Virus record (IMG/VR): IMGVR_UViG_3300017989_000003
Location: 62,001-126,000 of that record
Reading direction: 5' to 3' (one strand)
Origin: a virus
DNA length: 64,000 nucleotides
Position numbers and translations under genes: made by a program. This document shows, piece by piece, positions 25,879 through 34,312 of the stretch (its first letter is position 1; each line of letters begins with the position of its first letter). Under the pieces are notes generated by a model, which saw only the letters and a program-made list of their open reading frames with translations, made no database searches and was not told where the DNA came from.

Positions 25879-26505
25879 ATGTTGTGGTACATAATAAATA
25901 TCGAAAATCCAATCCTGCCAGGTACCAAGAAACTAAATCAAAAAGAAGTATTGGACTATCTGGTAAGAAGCACTGACCAAATTAAAGTGCAGTGTAAATT
26001 CCCATCTACATCTACTATAAACCTACCAGATGATATTGAGAGCATCAGACGGTTTATGGAACTATCTGACGAAGATAAGCATAAATACGCTTATCTCTCT
26101 ACGTATAGCTCCATTGATACAGACGAGAAGTTTGACACGATAGAGTCTATTGAGATGCTGTCATATTGTACGTCTTTCGGCGAATTTGGGAGGGACATTG
26201 TACAAAAAATGATAGATGATGGGGAACTTCCGTCATATCTTGCGAGTGTTGTCAATGTAGTAGATTTAGTTATAGATAATTTTGATTGCACATCGTCTCC
26301 ATTTGGAATATTCGACGTGTCGAATATTAGCCTTAATGACGACGAAGATGAAGATGAAGATGAAGAATATGAGGAGGATTATGCCGAGGATTACGATGAG
26401 TATGATGATGAACCAGAAGAAGATGAACCAGAAGATGACGATGAAGAAGATGAACCAGAAGATGAACCAGAATTAGCCCCAAATGAAGGTTTTTGGGAAG
26501 TTTAA
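25879..26505 (+). CDS. Acidic protein of the ubiquitin-like operon
   Basis: 208 residues from the ATG at 25879 (GGGGGAAC upstream). An ordered N-terminal part of about 150 residues is followed by a tail made almost wholly of Asp, Glu and Pro repeats. The tail may be a protein-interaction surface or a nucleic-acid mimic. No family is recognised. Its place between modifier and E2-like genes suggests an adaptor or target. Confidence 0.7.
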   Translation: MLWYIINIENPILPGTKKLNQKEVLDYLVRSTDQIKVQCKFPSTSTINLPDDIESIRRFMELSDEDKHKYAYLSTYSSIDTDEKFDTIESIEMLSYCTSFGEFGRDIVQKMIDDGELPSYLASVVNVVDLVIDNFDCTSSPFGIFDVSNISLNDDEDEDEDEEYEEDYAEDYDEYDDEPEEDEPEDDDEEDEPEDEPELAPNEGFWEV

Positions 26506-26519
26506 CGGGAGGACAAAAA

Positions 26520-27104
26520 ATGGAAAAAGAAGAAATCAAAGAACTTATAAGTGACCAGTTGAGGCAGTGGGAACATTGTGATAACTCTGATGTGGCTCAT
26601 TGGATGGAAAAAGCCGCAACACTTCAATGTCCGATGTTGCATATATACAACTTATGGACATTGCTGTTCCATCACCACTACCGACCAAAATTTGCTACTG
26701 AAAAACACGGTACGAGCATGTGGGACATATCAAAGTTCTTCCCTACTGGGATTGATATCCTTATAGGCGTACGTTTCACACAAAAAGGTTACTTTGATAG
26801 TGTGTTCTGTTTTCTACCAGACGGAACAAGGTTTCACCACTACCATGGCGGCAGTGGTGACAGCGGGGACTGTATAGGTTCGGTGAAAGTCAATGACATT
26901 CCTCAGTTTACAATGGCTGATGTTGAACTGTTAAAAAATGCGCTGGACGTTGTAGTTGTAAACTCTGTCACTGACGGGTCACCGTCAAACAGAAGTATTG
27001 GTGAGCCATTCCATAACCTACCCAGTGTAGGTCGTTTTGTGGAAATTAGGGATGATGGTGGTGACCCACCTCGCACAATTAGCGCATGGGAGGTGGCATC
27101 ATGA
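26520..27104 (+). CDS. E2-like conjugating enzyme
   Basis: 194 residues. The stretch from FHHYH (about residues 105-109) to GDCIG (Cys118) resembles the histidine-then-catalytic-cysteine arrangement of prokaryotic E2/UBC-fold proteins that accompany E1 and JAMM partners. Cys118 would carry the activated modifier as a thioester. Start follows GGAGGACAAAAA. It overlaps the E1 gene by four bases (ATGA). The E2 assignment rests on this motif and the neighbours. Confidence 0.6.
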   Translation: MEKEEIKELISDQLRQWEHCDNSDVAHWMEKAATLQCPMLHIYNLWTLLFHHHYRPKFATEKHGTSMWDISKFFPTGIDILIGVRFTQKGYFDSVFCFLPDGTRFHHYHGGSGDSGDCIGSVKVNDIPQFTMADVELLKNALDVVVVNSVTDGSPSNRSIGEPFHNLPSVGRFVEIRDDGGDPPRTISAWEVAS

Positions 27105-28093
27105 GCACATTAAATCCATTACCCGAATGGTATAATTTTGAGTTTCTCAAAAAGTACCCATATCCTTTATTGCCCTATAACAAACGTTACTTCGCGATGA
27201 TTCTCCCAAATGGGAAAGTAACGTTCGACGTTAATCAAAACATCGTCAACATAGAGGGAGAGATTCCTGAAGGAATCAATTTGCGAGATTACTCAAGACA
27301 ATTTGATATGTTCAAGAGAATTCCTGAGAATTTCCTTGTTATTGGCGCTGGTGGAGTTGGTGCGTGGTTTGTTATAACGCTATTGCAAGCGGCGAAGTAT
27401 GCCAAGGTCATAGTGTTCGACCATGACGCCATAGAGGAGTCAAATCTTGAACGACTCCCGTATCCGAAGTCATTCGTTGGAGATAACAAAGCGAATTCTC
27501 TCAAAAAATGGGTATGGAACATACTTACTGCAAATATAGTGGCAGTAGATGATATGTTTTACCCAGAGTACTTAGATGATGATACTATGGGCATAACCCC
27601 AGATATAGTCATCGATTGCTCAGACGATTTTGAGACACAGTTAAGTGTCTACGAGCATTGCTTGAATAACAATATAAGGTTCTTCAAGATAGGTACATTT
27701 AGAAATTTCGTAGCTATCTCGAGAACTGTTGGGGGCTGGGATTCAGGATTTGACGTTGAAGGAACTTGCGGAAATGGAGTTCCGCAATGGCAAGCTACTC
27801 AGATGCTAGCAGCTGCCCAGCTAGTGTCGTATTTGCTGCGTGACGAGTTTATTCAAACGCAGCTATTCGACGCCGAGATTAAGGATACAAGCCTATTTGA
27901 TAAACATTATAACCAAATTCTTAGGCTTACAAAGATAACATCAGCTATGCGTACAGCAGAGATGCTGGCAGAAAAGCTAGCTGATATAGGTATTGCAAAT
28001 GAAGAACTCTGTGCAGTGCGGAGTTTATTGTCTAATACATTGACCGAGATGGAGAACAAAAATGAACTGGAAGAAACATCAACCCGTACTTAA
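27101..28093 (+). CDS. E1/ThiF-like modifier-activating enzyme
   Basis: 330 residues with a Rossmann nucleotide loop GAGGVG at residues 82-87, then VFDHDAIEESNLER, the acidic and arginine residues that bind ATP and the modifier C-terminus in the ThiF/E1 family, and VIDCSDDF. A likely catalytic cysteine is Cys223 in GTCGNGVP. It would adenylate the C-terminal glycine of the modifier. An N-terminal extension of about 75 residues is unusual. The 3' end overlaps the JAMM gene. Confidence 0.86.
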   Translation: MSTLNPLPEWYNFEFLKKYPYPLLPYNKRYFAMILPNGKVTFDVNQNIVNIEGEIPEGINLRDYSRQFDMFKRIPENFLVIGAGGVGAWFVITLLQAAKYAKVIVFDHDAIEESNLERLPYPKSFVGDNKANSLKKWVWNILTANIVAVDDMFYPEYLDDDTMGITPDIVIDCSDDFETQLSVYEHCLNNNIRFFKIGTFRNFVAISRTVGGWDSGFDVEGTCGNGVPQWQATQMLAAAQLVSYLLRDEFIQTQLFDAEIKDTSLFDKHYNQILRLTKITSAMRTAEMLAEKLADIGIANEELCAVRSLLSNTLTEMENKNELEETSTRT

Positions 28094-29159
28094 TGGTGAT
28101 GGGTCTTGGGATACAGGACTCACCGAAGAAAGCCCAGAGGTTAAAGAGTGCGGACACGCAAAGTGTCCAGACGTGAATATAGGTATAACCGTCTTGCGTA
28201 AGATGGACTTGTTAATGGAAAAATACAAGTCTGACGAATGGGCGGCGGACTTAATCGGGTTCTTTGACCCAGATGATAATGAGTACTGGGTTTTAGACTT
28301 ACGTCTATTCGAACAAGAGGTTACTGCCTCTAGCGTCGAAAGAAAAGAGCCCGAAGGTGATAGTGTAATTGGCGTAACACACTCCCATCACACAATGGGT
28401 GCGTTTATGTCAGGGACTGACGACGAATACCCGAACAGCAACTACAACCTTTCTGGCGTGGTTTCTAGAAAGACCGACGGACACCACAAGTTAGCGATGA
28501 AATTCTCTATTAGAGTCAAAACTCCTTGTGGATGCTACAGGTACTTTGAGGTCGAAAAGTGGTACATGGCATACCACTACGAGGATTTCGATGTTAAGGA
28601 GTTTTTAGCTCTAGCAGACAAAAAGATTAACAAAAAGACTTACGTTACCAATTTCAATCAATTTAACTATCTTAATCAAATCGGCACGTCATTTAATGTT
28701 AAGGCAAACAATGTGCAACCTGTGTCACCAGTGCAATCACCTGCTTTTGAAGATTATTACGATGAGTGTGACAACTATGACAACTACGGATATTTCGGGC
28801 AGAGTCAAAGCTCTGATGAAGTGTCATGGGACTTAGAGAGCGATGACGACGATGACGATGACGACATAATTGTCGACGATGACGACATACTAGACATAGA
28901 GATTTCGGATACTGTAAGTGACCGAAAAGTTTACTTCCACTTAAAAGACAAAAGACCAATGCTGGTTTATACTCTTATTGAGGATGAATCAGAGGTTGTT
29001 GTCAGAGAAGAAATCAAGTCTATCAATCAATTTGAGGACTTGATTGACTCATTCGCAAGTCGTACGGTTGCCTTCAATGACTTGGAATTAGAGGCTGCTA
29101 TCGAGGACTTTTACATGGCGTGTGGAAGTAATACTAGAAATCCTCTTTACGATAAGTAA
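28062..29159 (+). CDS. JAMM (MPN/JAB) metalloprotease with acidic linker
   Basis: 365 residues. His107-x-His109 followed after seven residues by Ser117-x-x-Asp120 is a complete JAMM zinc signature, the active site of deubiquitinases of the MPN/JAB family. It probably trims the modifier or removes it from targets. A middle part with many Tyr, Asn and Ser residues and a run of aspartates link it to a C-terminal domain of about 80 residues. The start has GGAGAACAAAA and overlaps the E1 gene by 32 bases, so they are translated together. Confidence 0.85.
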   Translation: MNWKKHQPVLNGDGSWDTGLTEESPEVKECGHAKCPDVNIGITVLRKMDLLMEKYKSDEWAADLIGFFDPDDNEYWVLDLRLFEQEVTASSVERKEPEGDSVIGVTHSHHTMGAFMSGTDDEYPNSNYNLSGVVSRKTDGHHKLAMKFSIRVKTPCGCYRYFEVEKWYMAYHYEDFDVKEFLALADKKINKKTYVTNFNQFNYLNQIGTSFNVKANNVQPVSPVQSPAFEDYYDECDNYDNYGYFGQSQSSDEVSWDLESDDDDDDDDIIVDDDDILDIEISDTVSDRKVYFHLKDKRPMLVYTLIEDESEVVVREEIKSINQFEDLIDSFASRTVAFNDLELEAAIEDFYMACGSNTRNPLYDK

Positions 29160-29168
29160 ATAGTTTAT

Positions 29169-29197
29169 TTGTTCTCCCAAAGGGGCTAGTCTATAAT
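29169..29197 (+). promoter_or_regulatory. Promoter after the ubiquitin-like operon
   Basis: TTGTTC (29169-29174), 17 bases, TATAAT (29192-29197), inside a short direct repeat GGGCTAGTC. It would drive the gene at 29229. Confidence 0.6.
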
Positions 29198-29228
29198 GGG
29201 CTAGTCCCTAATCTATTATGAGGTGGTT

Positions 29229-29516
29229 ATGCTAAGAATATTTAGTTCAAAGTATGTCTATTCCGCACTTTTTAACAATATTTCTGAAATTGTAGACTGG
29301 CTAATAACCAGAAATACAGTTGAAGTCATTGCATTAAATGAGTCTATTTTCATTACCAAAGATAAGTACGGTAATGAAATGACTTTCGGAATAGCTAGTG
29401 AAGTGGGTTACTTTACAGGGAGCGTAATGTCTCCTATCAGTTATTTTGTTGTTAATCTATTTAACAGGAGGGCTAGACATGTATCTAGGAGCTTATGCGA
29501 AAGTAGTAGTCGGTGA
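29229..29516 (+). CDS. Unknown small protein
   Basis: 95 residues, start at 29229 after GAGGTGGTT. Contains a hydrophobic stretch near residues 56-74 that may be a membrane segment. Its last part overlaps the next gene. Confidence 0.6.
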   Translation: MLRIFSSKYVYSALFNNISEIVDWLITRNTVEVIALNESIFITKDKYGNEMTFGIASEVGYFTGSVMSPISYFVVNLFNRRARHVSRSLCESSSR

Positions 29517-29946
29517 TAAAAACACACTAGACACGATTATAAAATCGTGTAACAGCTGTGACTACACAAGTGAAGATAAACTTCACATATATTGTCCAAA
29601 GTGCGGGGACAAGCTGGTGAAAGATGTACGTAGTACTCCGTTAGACGTAATGGAATTTATAGAAAGCATTGATATAAACGACGTCACAGAGAAAAACGTA
29701 TATTTCTTATTTTATGGCGATTCAAACGATGAATACGATGAGGTGTTTTATATCATCAATGATGACGAATCAACTGGTGATGATATGGATACCACAGATA
29801 CGTACGAAATAACGCAAGAATTCATGAACATTAAAATGGAAAGATTCAAAGAAATCTATAACAAGTACCTGAAGGATAAGTTAAAGAGATTCTCCGTGGA
29901 ATTCAAGTTTGGATTTGTAAATACCATAAATGGTGGTATTTCGTAA
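29479..29946 (+). CDS. Zinc-ribbon protein
   Basis: Start at 29479 after CAGGAGGGCTAGAC. 155 residues, with an N-terminal zinc ribbon CNSC...CPKCG at about residues 24-44 and an acidic C-terminal part. Role unknown. Confidence 0.68.
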   Translation: MYLGAYAKVVVGDKNTLDTIIKSCNSCDYTSEDKLHIYCPKCGDKLVKDVRSTPLDVMEFIESIDINDVTEKNVYFLFYGDSNDEYDEVFYIINDDESTGDDMDTTDTYEITQEFMNIKMERFKEIYNKYLKDKLKRFSVEFKFGFVNTINGGIS

Positions 29947-29966
29947 TTTTAATATGGAGGTGTCTT

Positions 29967-30452
29967 ATGAAAATTGCTGTGGTTTTAGAATTTAGTGACT
30001 TAACTCCTGAAAAAAAAGAGGAGGTCATACAGAGAGTCACTAATGAAATGGTATGTGCTGAGCTTGATATACTTTTCGAGTCAGTTAGGGCAGGCGAAAT
30101 TTCTGAGGATGAAGCCTACGAGACAATCGGCTGTTCGAAGGAGTATGCTTCTTCTACTCCTTGGTTTGTTCCCAGCGTATACTATGAGAACAACAAGGAA
30201 AAAGTCGACAAGGCTGTTAATGGGTTTATTAACAGCCGTGTTTTCGACAAAAACGGAGAGGCTATTGCTGTAGATTTGAACGATGATTCCATAGTAGATA
30301 TCTGGGAATCATTGTGCACAGTAGTGTCTAATTTAGACCCAGCTGTATATCACGACAAAGGGATGAGAGAGACTATAAAGAAAGACCTAGAGAACGTACT
30401 GAGGATATTAAATAAAGAGTTTAATATACCTGAGGTGCCAGATGGAAATTAA
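29967..30452 (+). CDS. Unknown acidic helical protein
   Basis: 161 residues, start after ATGGAGGTGTCTT. Helical and acidic. Overlaps the next gene by eleven bases. Confidence 0.65.
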   Translation: MKIAVVLEFSDLTPEKKEEVIQRVTNEMVCAELDILFESVRAGEISEDEAYETIGCSKEYASSTPWFVPSVYYENNKEKVDKAVNGFINSRVFDKNGEAIAVDLNDDSIVDIWESLCTVVSNLDPAVYHDKGMRETIKKDLENVLRILNKEFNIPEVPDGN

Positions 30453-30744
30453 GCAGCTCTCATTCCCTTTTGGTTTAAGGGAAAGTCTCAGTAATAGACT
30501 AATAGGACACTACCCGATAATATCAAAAACCAAACTGTTCGAAGAAATACGGGGTCTGGTTAGGAACTTTTATAAGTTTGGTGGTGCCTACTATTCACTC
30601 CATGCTGCATCTGAGGCGATAGAAGCATATATAGATTACAAAAATGTAAGCGCTCCTTTTGAAGTTGATATGTTGGATGCAGACGACGTGCTGTACAACA
30701 TAATACTCAAGAGAGTCAGGGCATGGAGAGGTAATCCTAAATGA
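30442..30744 (+). CDS. Small protein with clamp-like motif variant
   Basis: 100 residues. The N-terminus MEIKQLSFPF resembles the six-residue form of beta-clamp binding motifs (Q5). Basic C-terminus. The next gene begins with a comparable motif, so they may be paralogues. Confidence 0.6.
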   Translation: MEIKQLSFPFGLRESLSNRLIGHYPIISKTKLFEEIRGLVRNFYKFGGAYYSLHAASEAIEAYIDYKNVSAPFEVDMLDADDVLYNIILKRVRAWRGNPK

Positions 30745-30755
30745 GGGGGTTTGTG

Positions 30756-31088
30756 ATGAAACAACTAGAATTTAAGTTTGTACAGACAGGTATGTACAGA
30801 GTCGTCTACGAACTCTGTAAAGAGTGGATAGACGGTACGCTATCCTTTCATACAGAGTCGTTTCGATGCCGTATTAAACGTATTATTCGTAAGTACTATA
30901 TAGTTACAAAGTCACAGGAGGAAGCTCTTATTACAATAAGTAAGAGTATCATGAATAGACTAATGAGTTCTAAAGATTTTGTGACTAACAACATAAGAAA
31001 AGTAACTTCAGTTACGGTTGAAACTATAGAGCTATTTGTCACGTTTCAAAAGACAGGAACAACAAATGAAATCAAAAATAAATATTAA
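30756..31088 (+). CDS. Small basic protein with clamp-like motif variant
   Basis: Start at 30756 behind GAGGGGG. The N-terminus MKQLEFKF is similar to that of the preceding gene. 110 residues, basic. Its end overlaps the start of the next gene. Confidence 0.6.
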   Translation: MKQLEFKFVQTGMYRVVYELCKEWIDGTLSFHTESFRCRIKRIIRKYYIVTKSQEEALITISKSIMNRLMSSKDFVTNNIRKVTSVTVETIELFVTFQKTGTTNEIKNKY

Positions 31089-31341
31089 TATATGTAAAGT
31101 CTGTGGTATGCCGTGTTGTAAATTCGATAAGGACAGGACGCGTACGGATTTTATACTGTTGACGCAGAATGAATGTGAAGCGTTGCGACCTGAGCATAAA
31201 ACAACAAGGTTTGGTGTTATAGTCAACAGGTGCGGATTCAGGGTGCGTTTACGGATAGTAAACGATGATGGGGATAAGCAATGTCCCTATTTGTCAGACA
31301 CAGGTACATGTATGATAGCCTACGCACTTCCTAGTACATGA
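31066..31341 (+). CDS. Cysteine-cluster protein, UGA-interrupted
   Basis: 91 residues to the UGA at 31339, starting after AGGAACAACAA. CKVCGMPCCKF plus CPYLSDTGTC match the layout of YkgJ-like zinc or iron-sulfur proteins and are paralogous to the protein at 33965. Homology continues past the UGA in the same frame (VDFIENC against LEFIRSC) to a second stop near 31424. The UGA falls where the paralogue has a conserved cysteine. Either a nonsense mutation shortened it, or the codon is decoded. Confidence 0.7.
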   Translation: MKSKININICKVCGMPCCKFDKDRTRTDFILLTQNECEALRPEHKTTRFGVIVNRCGFRVRLRIVNDDGDKQCPYLSDTGTCMIAYALPST

Positions 31342-31426
31342 GTGGATTTTATAGAAAACTGTAGTAAGTACTTGCAGTTAAGTAAGGAATCAAAAGTAAC
31401 CCCGTTATTCTTTTGGAGGAGATGAG

Positions 31427-31699
31427 ATGAATTTATTCATAAATACAAAGTACGTATGGAAAAATGGGTTTAATAAAACCAAGTCGGGTGTGATGGTTAA
31501 TCCTAGGTTATTCTACTTACTATTGGATTACGTCAGGTATATAATTAATGTTGATATTAGTCATTTAGTGACGTCAGTTGTTTACCGTTTTTACAGTGAT
31601 GAGATGAGTTGTCCATCACAGAACTACGTATCATTCCTCAATAGGATTGAGAACATGATTACCAGTATTAAGTACACGACGGGGGTATGCTATGGCTAA
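31427..31699 (+). CDS. Unknown small protein
   Basis: 90 residues, tyrosine-rich, start after TGGAGGAGATGAG. Overlaps the next gene by eight bases. No function is recognised. Confidence 0.6.
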   Translation: MNLFINTKYVWKNGFNKTKSGVMVNPRLFYLLLDYVRYIINVDISHLVTSVVYRFYSDEMSCPSQNYVSFLNRIENMITSIKYTTGVCYG

Positions 31700-31958
31700 G
31701 ATTTCGCAGAAACGAGTAAAGGAGCTACAAGACAAAGAAAATAAAGCAGAAGAAAGGAAACAAACATTTCTAGCGTACTCTAATAAGTTAGAACGTGAGG
31801 GTATAAATATAAAAAATTCACTGCATTTATACTCTGAGGACTTTCCAGAGTCAATAGAAGCGTACGTTAAGATGTTGATTAGTAAAAAAGTAGCTGAACG
31901 TATAATACAGGTAGCTAGGGATATTAGCGCCATTGCCTGTGACATTCCGTTAGAATGA
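31692..31958 (+). CDS. Unknown small helical protein
   Basis: 88 residues, highly charged N-terminal helix (KRVKELQDKENKAEER), probably coiled coil. No family is recognised. Confidence 0.62.
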   Translation: MAKISQKRVKELQDKENKAEERKQTFLAYSNKLEREGINIKNSLHLYSEDFPESIEAYVKMLISKKVAERIIQVARDISAIACDIPLE

Positions 31959-31961
31959 TAA

Positions 31962-31992
31962 AATGGTGTCCAGTCAGGTATAAGACACCATT
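31962..31992 (+). repeat. GTCCAGTCAGG hairpin 1
   Basis: AATGGTGTC/GACACCATT stem enclosing CAGTCAGGTATAA. Confidence 0.7.
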
Positions 31993-32022
31993 AATTAATT
32001 AACTGTATAGACACCTCATAAA

Positions 32023-32094
32023 GCAAAAAATGCGTGTCCAGTCAGGTATATAGGATTAATTCTATGTATTTGGTAAAAGGATACGCATTTTTGC
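32023..32094 (+). repeat. GTCCAGTCAGG hairpin 2
   Basis: GCAAAAAATGCGT and ACGCATTTTTGC enclose a 47-base loop that starts with GTCCAGTCAGGTATA. Confidence 0.65.
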
Positions 32095-32356
32095 GTTACA
32101 TGCGGGCGGGCGCATTAGGTGCATGTGTGAAACAATTATTTGAACACGCAAGAGTACTCACGTATGTACGTGTGAAACAGTTATTTGATTTCAGGTACAT
32201 ACGCAGGAAAGCTACGAGTAATTCAAGCTGTTGTTTTCAAACATAATCTCCTTTTAGCATATAGCTATTTGCTCCATATTTCACGCAGGAACCATTTTAT
32301 GGCATTAATCCATATGAAAGTATGCTTTTTGACGAAAAAGCTAAAATAATGGCAAA

Positions 32357-32384
32357 TTTACAAGATTTACATTTTCTATATAAC
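32357..32384 (+). promoter_or_regulatory. Phage promoter, TTTACA-N16-TATAAC
   Basis: Family member. A small stem AGCGA/TCGCT follows at the predicted transcript start. Confidence 0.75.
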
Positions 32385-32444
32385 TATGTAGAGCGATAAG
32401 GAAGTCGCTTAAATTTCTAAAACTTTTTTCAAAAGAGGTGTACT

Positions 32445-32648
32445 ATGTCAGAAATCATCATCGGTAAGAACGTAAAAGCAAAAATCGAAAAAAACATTCT
32501 TACCATCAAAGTTGATTTATCTCAGGATTTCGGTGACACGAAATCAGGTAAGTCGATTTCGATTGGCACTACTGGTGCCCCAGCTACAATCGATAACAAT
32601 GGAGAGCAGATTTCGGTCGGACTCAATGTCTACAAGCCGAAAAGCTAA
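32445..32648 (+). CDS. Small conserved-type protein
   Basis: 67 residues. The stretch FGDTKSGKSISIGTTG is like a family of small proteins found in many phages and mobile elements, role unknown. AGAGGTGTACT precedes the ATG. Flanked by promoter and terminator, so it is a one-gene unit. Confidence 0.72.
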   Translation: MSEIIIGKNVKAKIEKNILTIKVDLSQDFGDTKSGKSISIGTTGAPATIDNNGEQISVGLNVYKPKS

Positions 32649-32673
32649 ACGAGTAAACTGAACTGCTGAACAA

Positions 32674-32712
32674 GAGTAGCACGAAGCTGTTTTCGTGCTA
32701 CTCACTTTTTTT
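32674..32712 (+). terminator. Intrinsic terminator
   Basis: GAGTAGCACGAA/TTCGTGCTACTC stem, six-base loop, followed by ACTTTTTTT. Confidence 0.9.
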
Positions 32713-32734
32713 GAAATTCTTACATAGGTGTATC

Positions 32735-33103
32735 ATGAAAGAATTAACTTTAACTGAACTATTGGATAAAGAGACAGAATTGATAGTGTACTTCAGGAAG
32801 CACATGCTGGTTCTGATTTCTGAGAATAAGAAGAAAAAATCTCAGAATAACAGAACGACCAGAACTGTGAAAACTAGTTCTGGTAAACTGAGAAGGTACA
32901 GAGTTTTCTTCGGGGCGAACCGTCGACCTGATTTCGATGTTTCAAACCCGACAGAAAAAGACTTTAGATTCAAAACAGTAAATAGCAGTTCCAGATTATT
33001 TAGCTCAAAAGAGCTAACTGAGGAACTGATAAGAATTCTTACTTACCATTCAACAGAGGTGTATTATGTTAGCATTAAACATATCACAGCACGAGCCAAC
33101 TGA
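32735..33103 (+). CDS. Unknown basic protein
   Basis: Start at 32735 after ATAGGTGTATC. About 122 residues, very basic middle (KKKKSQNNRTTRT). Possibly nucleic-acid binding. Its end overlaps the next gene. Confidence 0.6.
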   Translation: MKELTLTELLDKETELIVYFRKHMLVLISENKKKKSQNNRTTRTVKTSSGKLRRYRVFFGANRRPDFDVSNPTEKDFRFKTVNSSSRLFSSKELTEELIRILTYHSTEVYYVSIKHITARAN

Positions 33104-33434
33104 GTTACAGGTGCTCAGTGGCTTAATGGAGCTGAATAAGAGCGACGTCACAAGTATGAAGAAGCTTCTGACGTTTGACGAGGCTCCAGATATTTCAGAA
33201 ATGAAAAATCGTGCAGAACAGCTTGTAAAAATTTGCGCCAACAACTACAACTTGAAAGTAGTTATGCTGGCACCAGCCCCGTTCTTCACATCAATTCTCG
33301 AGAATACTTTCAAAGAAAATGGGTACAAAGTTGTGTATTCGTTTTCTCAGCGAAAGTCCGTCGAGAAAAAAATGCCTGATGGAACCGTCAAAAAAGTAAA
33401 TGTTTTCGAATTTCAAGATTTCATAGAGGTATAG
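33066..33434 (+). CDS. Unknown protein
   Basis: 122 residues, start after CAGAGGTGTATT. Contains KVVMLAPAPFFTSILENTFKENGYKVVYSFSQ, read as an alpha/beta unit around MLAPAPFF. No function is recognised. Confidence 0.65.
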   Translation: MLALNISQHEPTELQVLSGLMELNKSDVTSMKKLLTFDEAPDISEMKNRAEQLVKICANNYNLKVVMLAPAPFFTSILENTFKENGYKVVYSFSQRKSVEKKMPDGTVKKVNVFEFQDFIEV

Positions 33435-33449
33435 TACAACATGTTGTGG

Positions 33450-33504
33450 TGTGTAGTATACAAAATACTACTACACCGTTACTGGTTGCAAAATACCCCT
33501 TGAC
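33450..33504. repeat. ACCGGT element, copy 3 (ACTGGT variant) with hairpin
   Basis: GTAGTAT/ATACTAC stem then the core (33477-33504) with one substitution in ACCGGT. It lies just before the gene at 33531. Confidence 0.78.
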
Positions 33505-33530
33505 AAAATTGACAAATGGAGGGAAAAACA

Positions 33531-33887
33531 ATGGACTTTAACGAGATTTCTGAAAACAATGAACTTGCTCAGAATCACATAAACGAGCAAAGTTCCACTG
33601 AAATAAATGATTTCGTAGATTTCTTGGAAGCTGTTGAGAAAATCATCGAAGGTGAATCTCACAGCTCATTCGTTTTACGAATTCCACTGGATGACATTAG
33701 ATTAAAAAAACTCGAACAGGCACTGAAAGATGTTGATTTGGCGATAAACGCCAATCAACTCTACTGCCACAAAGGATGTGGCAGTAGAATCCTCTGGTTC
33801 GGCACCGCTGTCGGTGCCGAAACGTTTACCTGCGGTAAATGCACCGCCAGAGTAAATGTAAACCCCCCGTTGAGAAGAAAAAATTAA
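33531..33887 (+). CDS. Zinc-ribbon protein
   Basis: Start at 33531 after TGGAGGGAAAAAC. 118 residues, acidic N-terminal helices and a C-terminal zinc site CHKGC...CGKC. Role unknown. It is bracketed by the repeated element and a terminator. Confidence 0.7.
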   Translation: MDFNEISENNELAQNHINEQSSTEINDFVDFLEAVEKIIEGESHSSFVLRIPLDDIRLKKLEQALKDVDLAINANQLYCHKGCGSRILWFGTAVGAETFTCGKCTARVNVNPPLRRKN

Positions 33888-33913
33888 CATGCAATTGGCA
33901 TGATACACCTAGT

Positions 33914-33942
33914 GAGAGTCTAGCCCTAGTGGCTAGACTCTC
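33914..33942 (+). terminator. Intrinsic terminator
   Basis: GAGAGTCTAGCC/GGCTAGACTCTC with a five-base loop followed by TTGTTGTATTT. Confidence 0.88.
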
Positions 33943-33964
33943 TTGTTGTATTTAAGGAGGAACT

Positions 33965-34312
33965 ATGGATGATATGGATATATGCGAAGTTTGCGGCATG
34001 GAATGCTGTAGATTTAAGGATAGAACCAGAAAGGGGTTCATACACATCCACGGTGAAGTGTATGAGAAGCTACTCCCTGAGCATCAAGGCGAATACTATG
34101 GAGAAACTCGGGACCATGGTTTCAGGGTATTTCTAATAGAAAAGGGCGACTTGTTGGTTTGCCCATATCTATCTGATGATATGAAATCTTGTAAAATCAG
34201 TTATTGTCCTCCACGGACATGTTTGGAGTTCATAAGGAGCTGCGGGAAAGCTAAGCAGATAGTCGCTGAGTTACCGTTATTTATTAAACTGAAAGGAAAA
34301 AATGAAAAATAG
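33965..34312 (+). CDS. YkgJ-like cysteine-cluster protein
   Basis: 115 residues with CEVCGMECCRF, CPYLSDDMKSC, CPPRTC and FIRSC: the spaced cysteines of YkgJ-type proteins thought to bind zinc or an iron-sulfur centre. Paralogue of the UGA-interrupted gene at 31066. AAGGAGGAACT precedes the start. Substrate or role unknown. Confidence 0.72.
   Translation: MDDMDICEVCGMECCRFKDRTRKGFIHIHGEVYEKLLPEHQGEYYGETRDHGFRVFLIEKGDLLVCPYLSDDMKSCKISYCPPRTCLEFIRSCGKAKQIVAELPLFIKLKGKNEK

Larger units (their letters stand above)
31959..32444 (+). other. Gene-free region with hairpins and promoter
   Basis: About 480 bases without a convincing gene. It holds two stem-loops whose loops carry GTCCAGTCAGG (31962-31992 and 32023-32094), a direct repeat TGTGAAACA(A/G)TTATTTGA (near 32127 and 32172), and a phage promoter near its end. 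A similar region lies at 35254-35733. Confidence 0.6.

Noticed and set aside
32034-32246. A 70-codon frame in the gene-free region
   Set aside because: It lies across a hairpin and direct repeats, with no ribosome site. More likely accidental.
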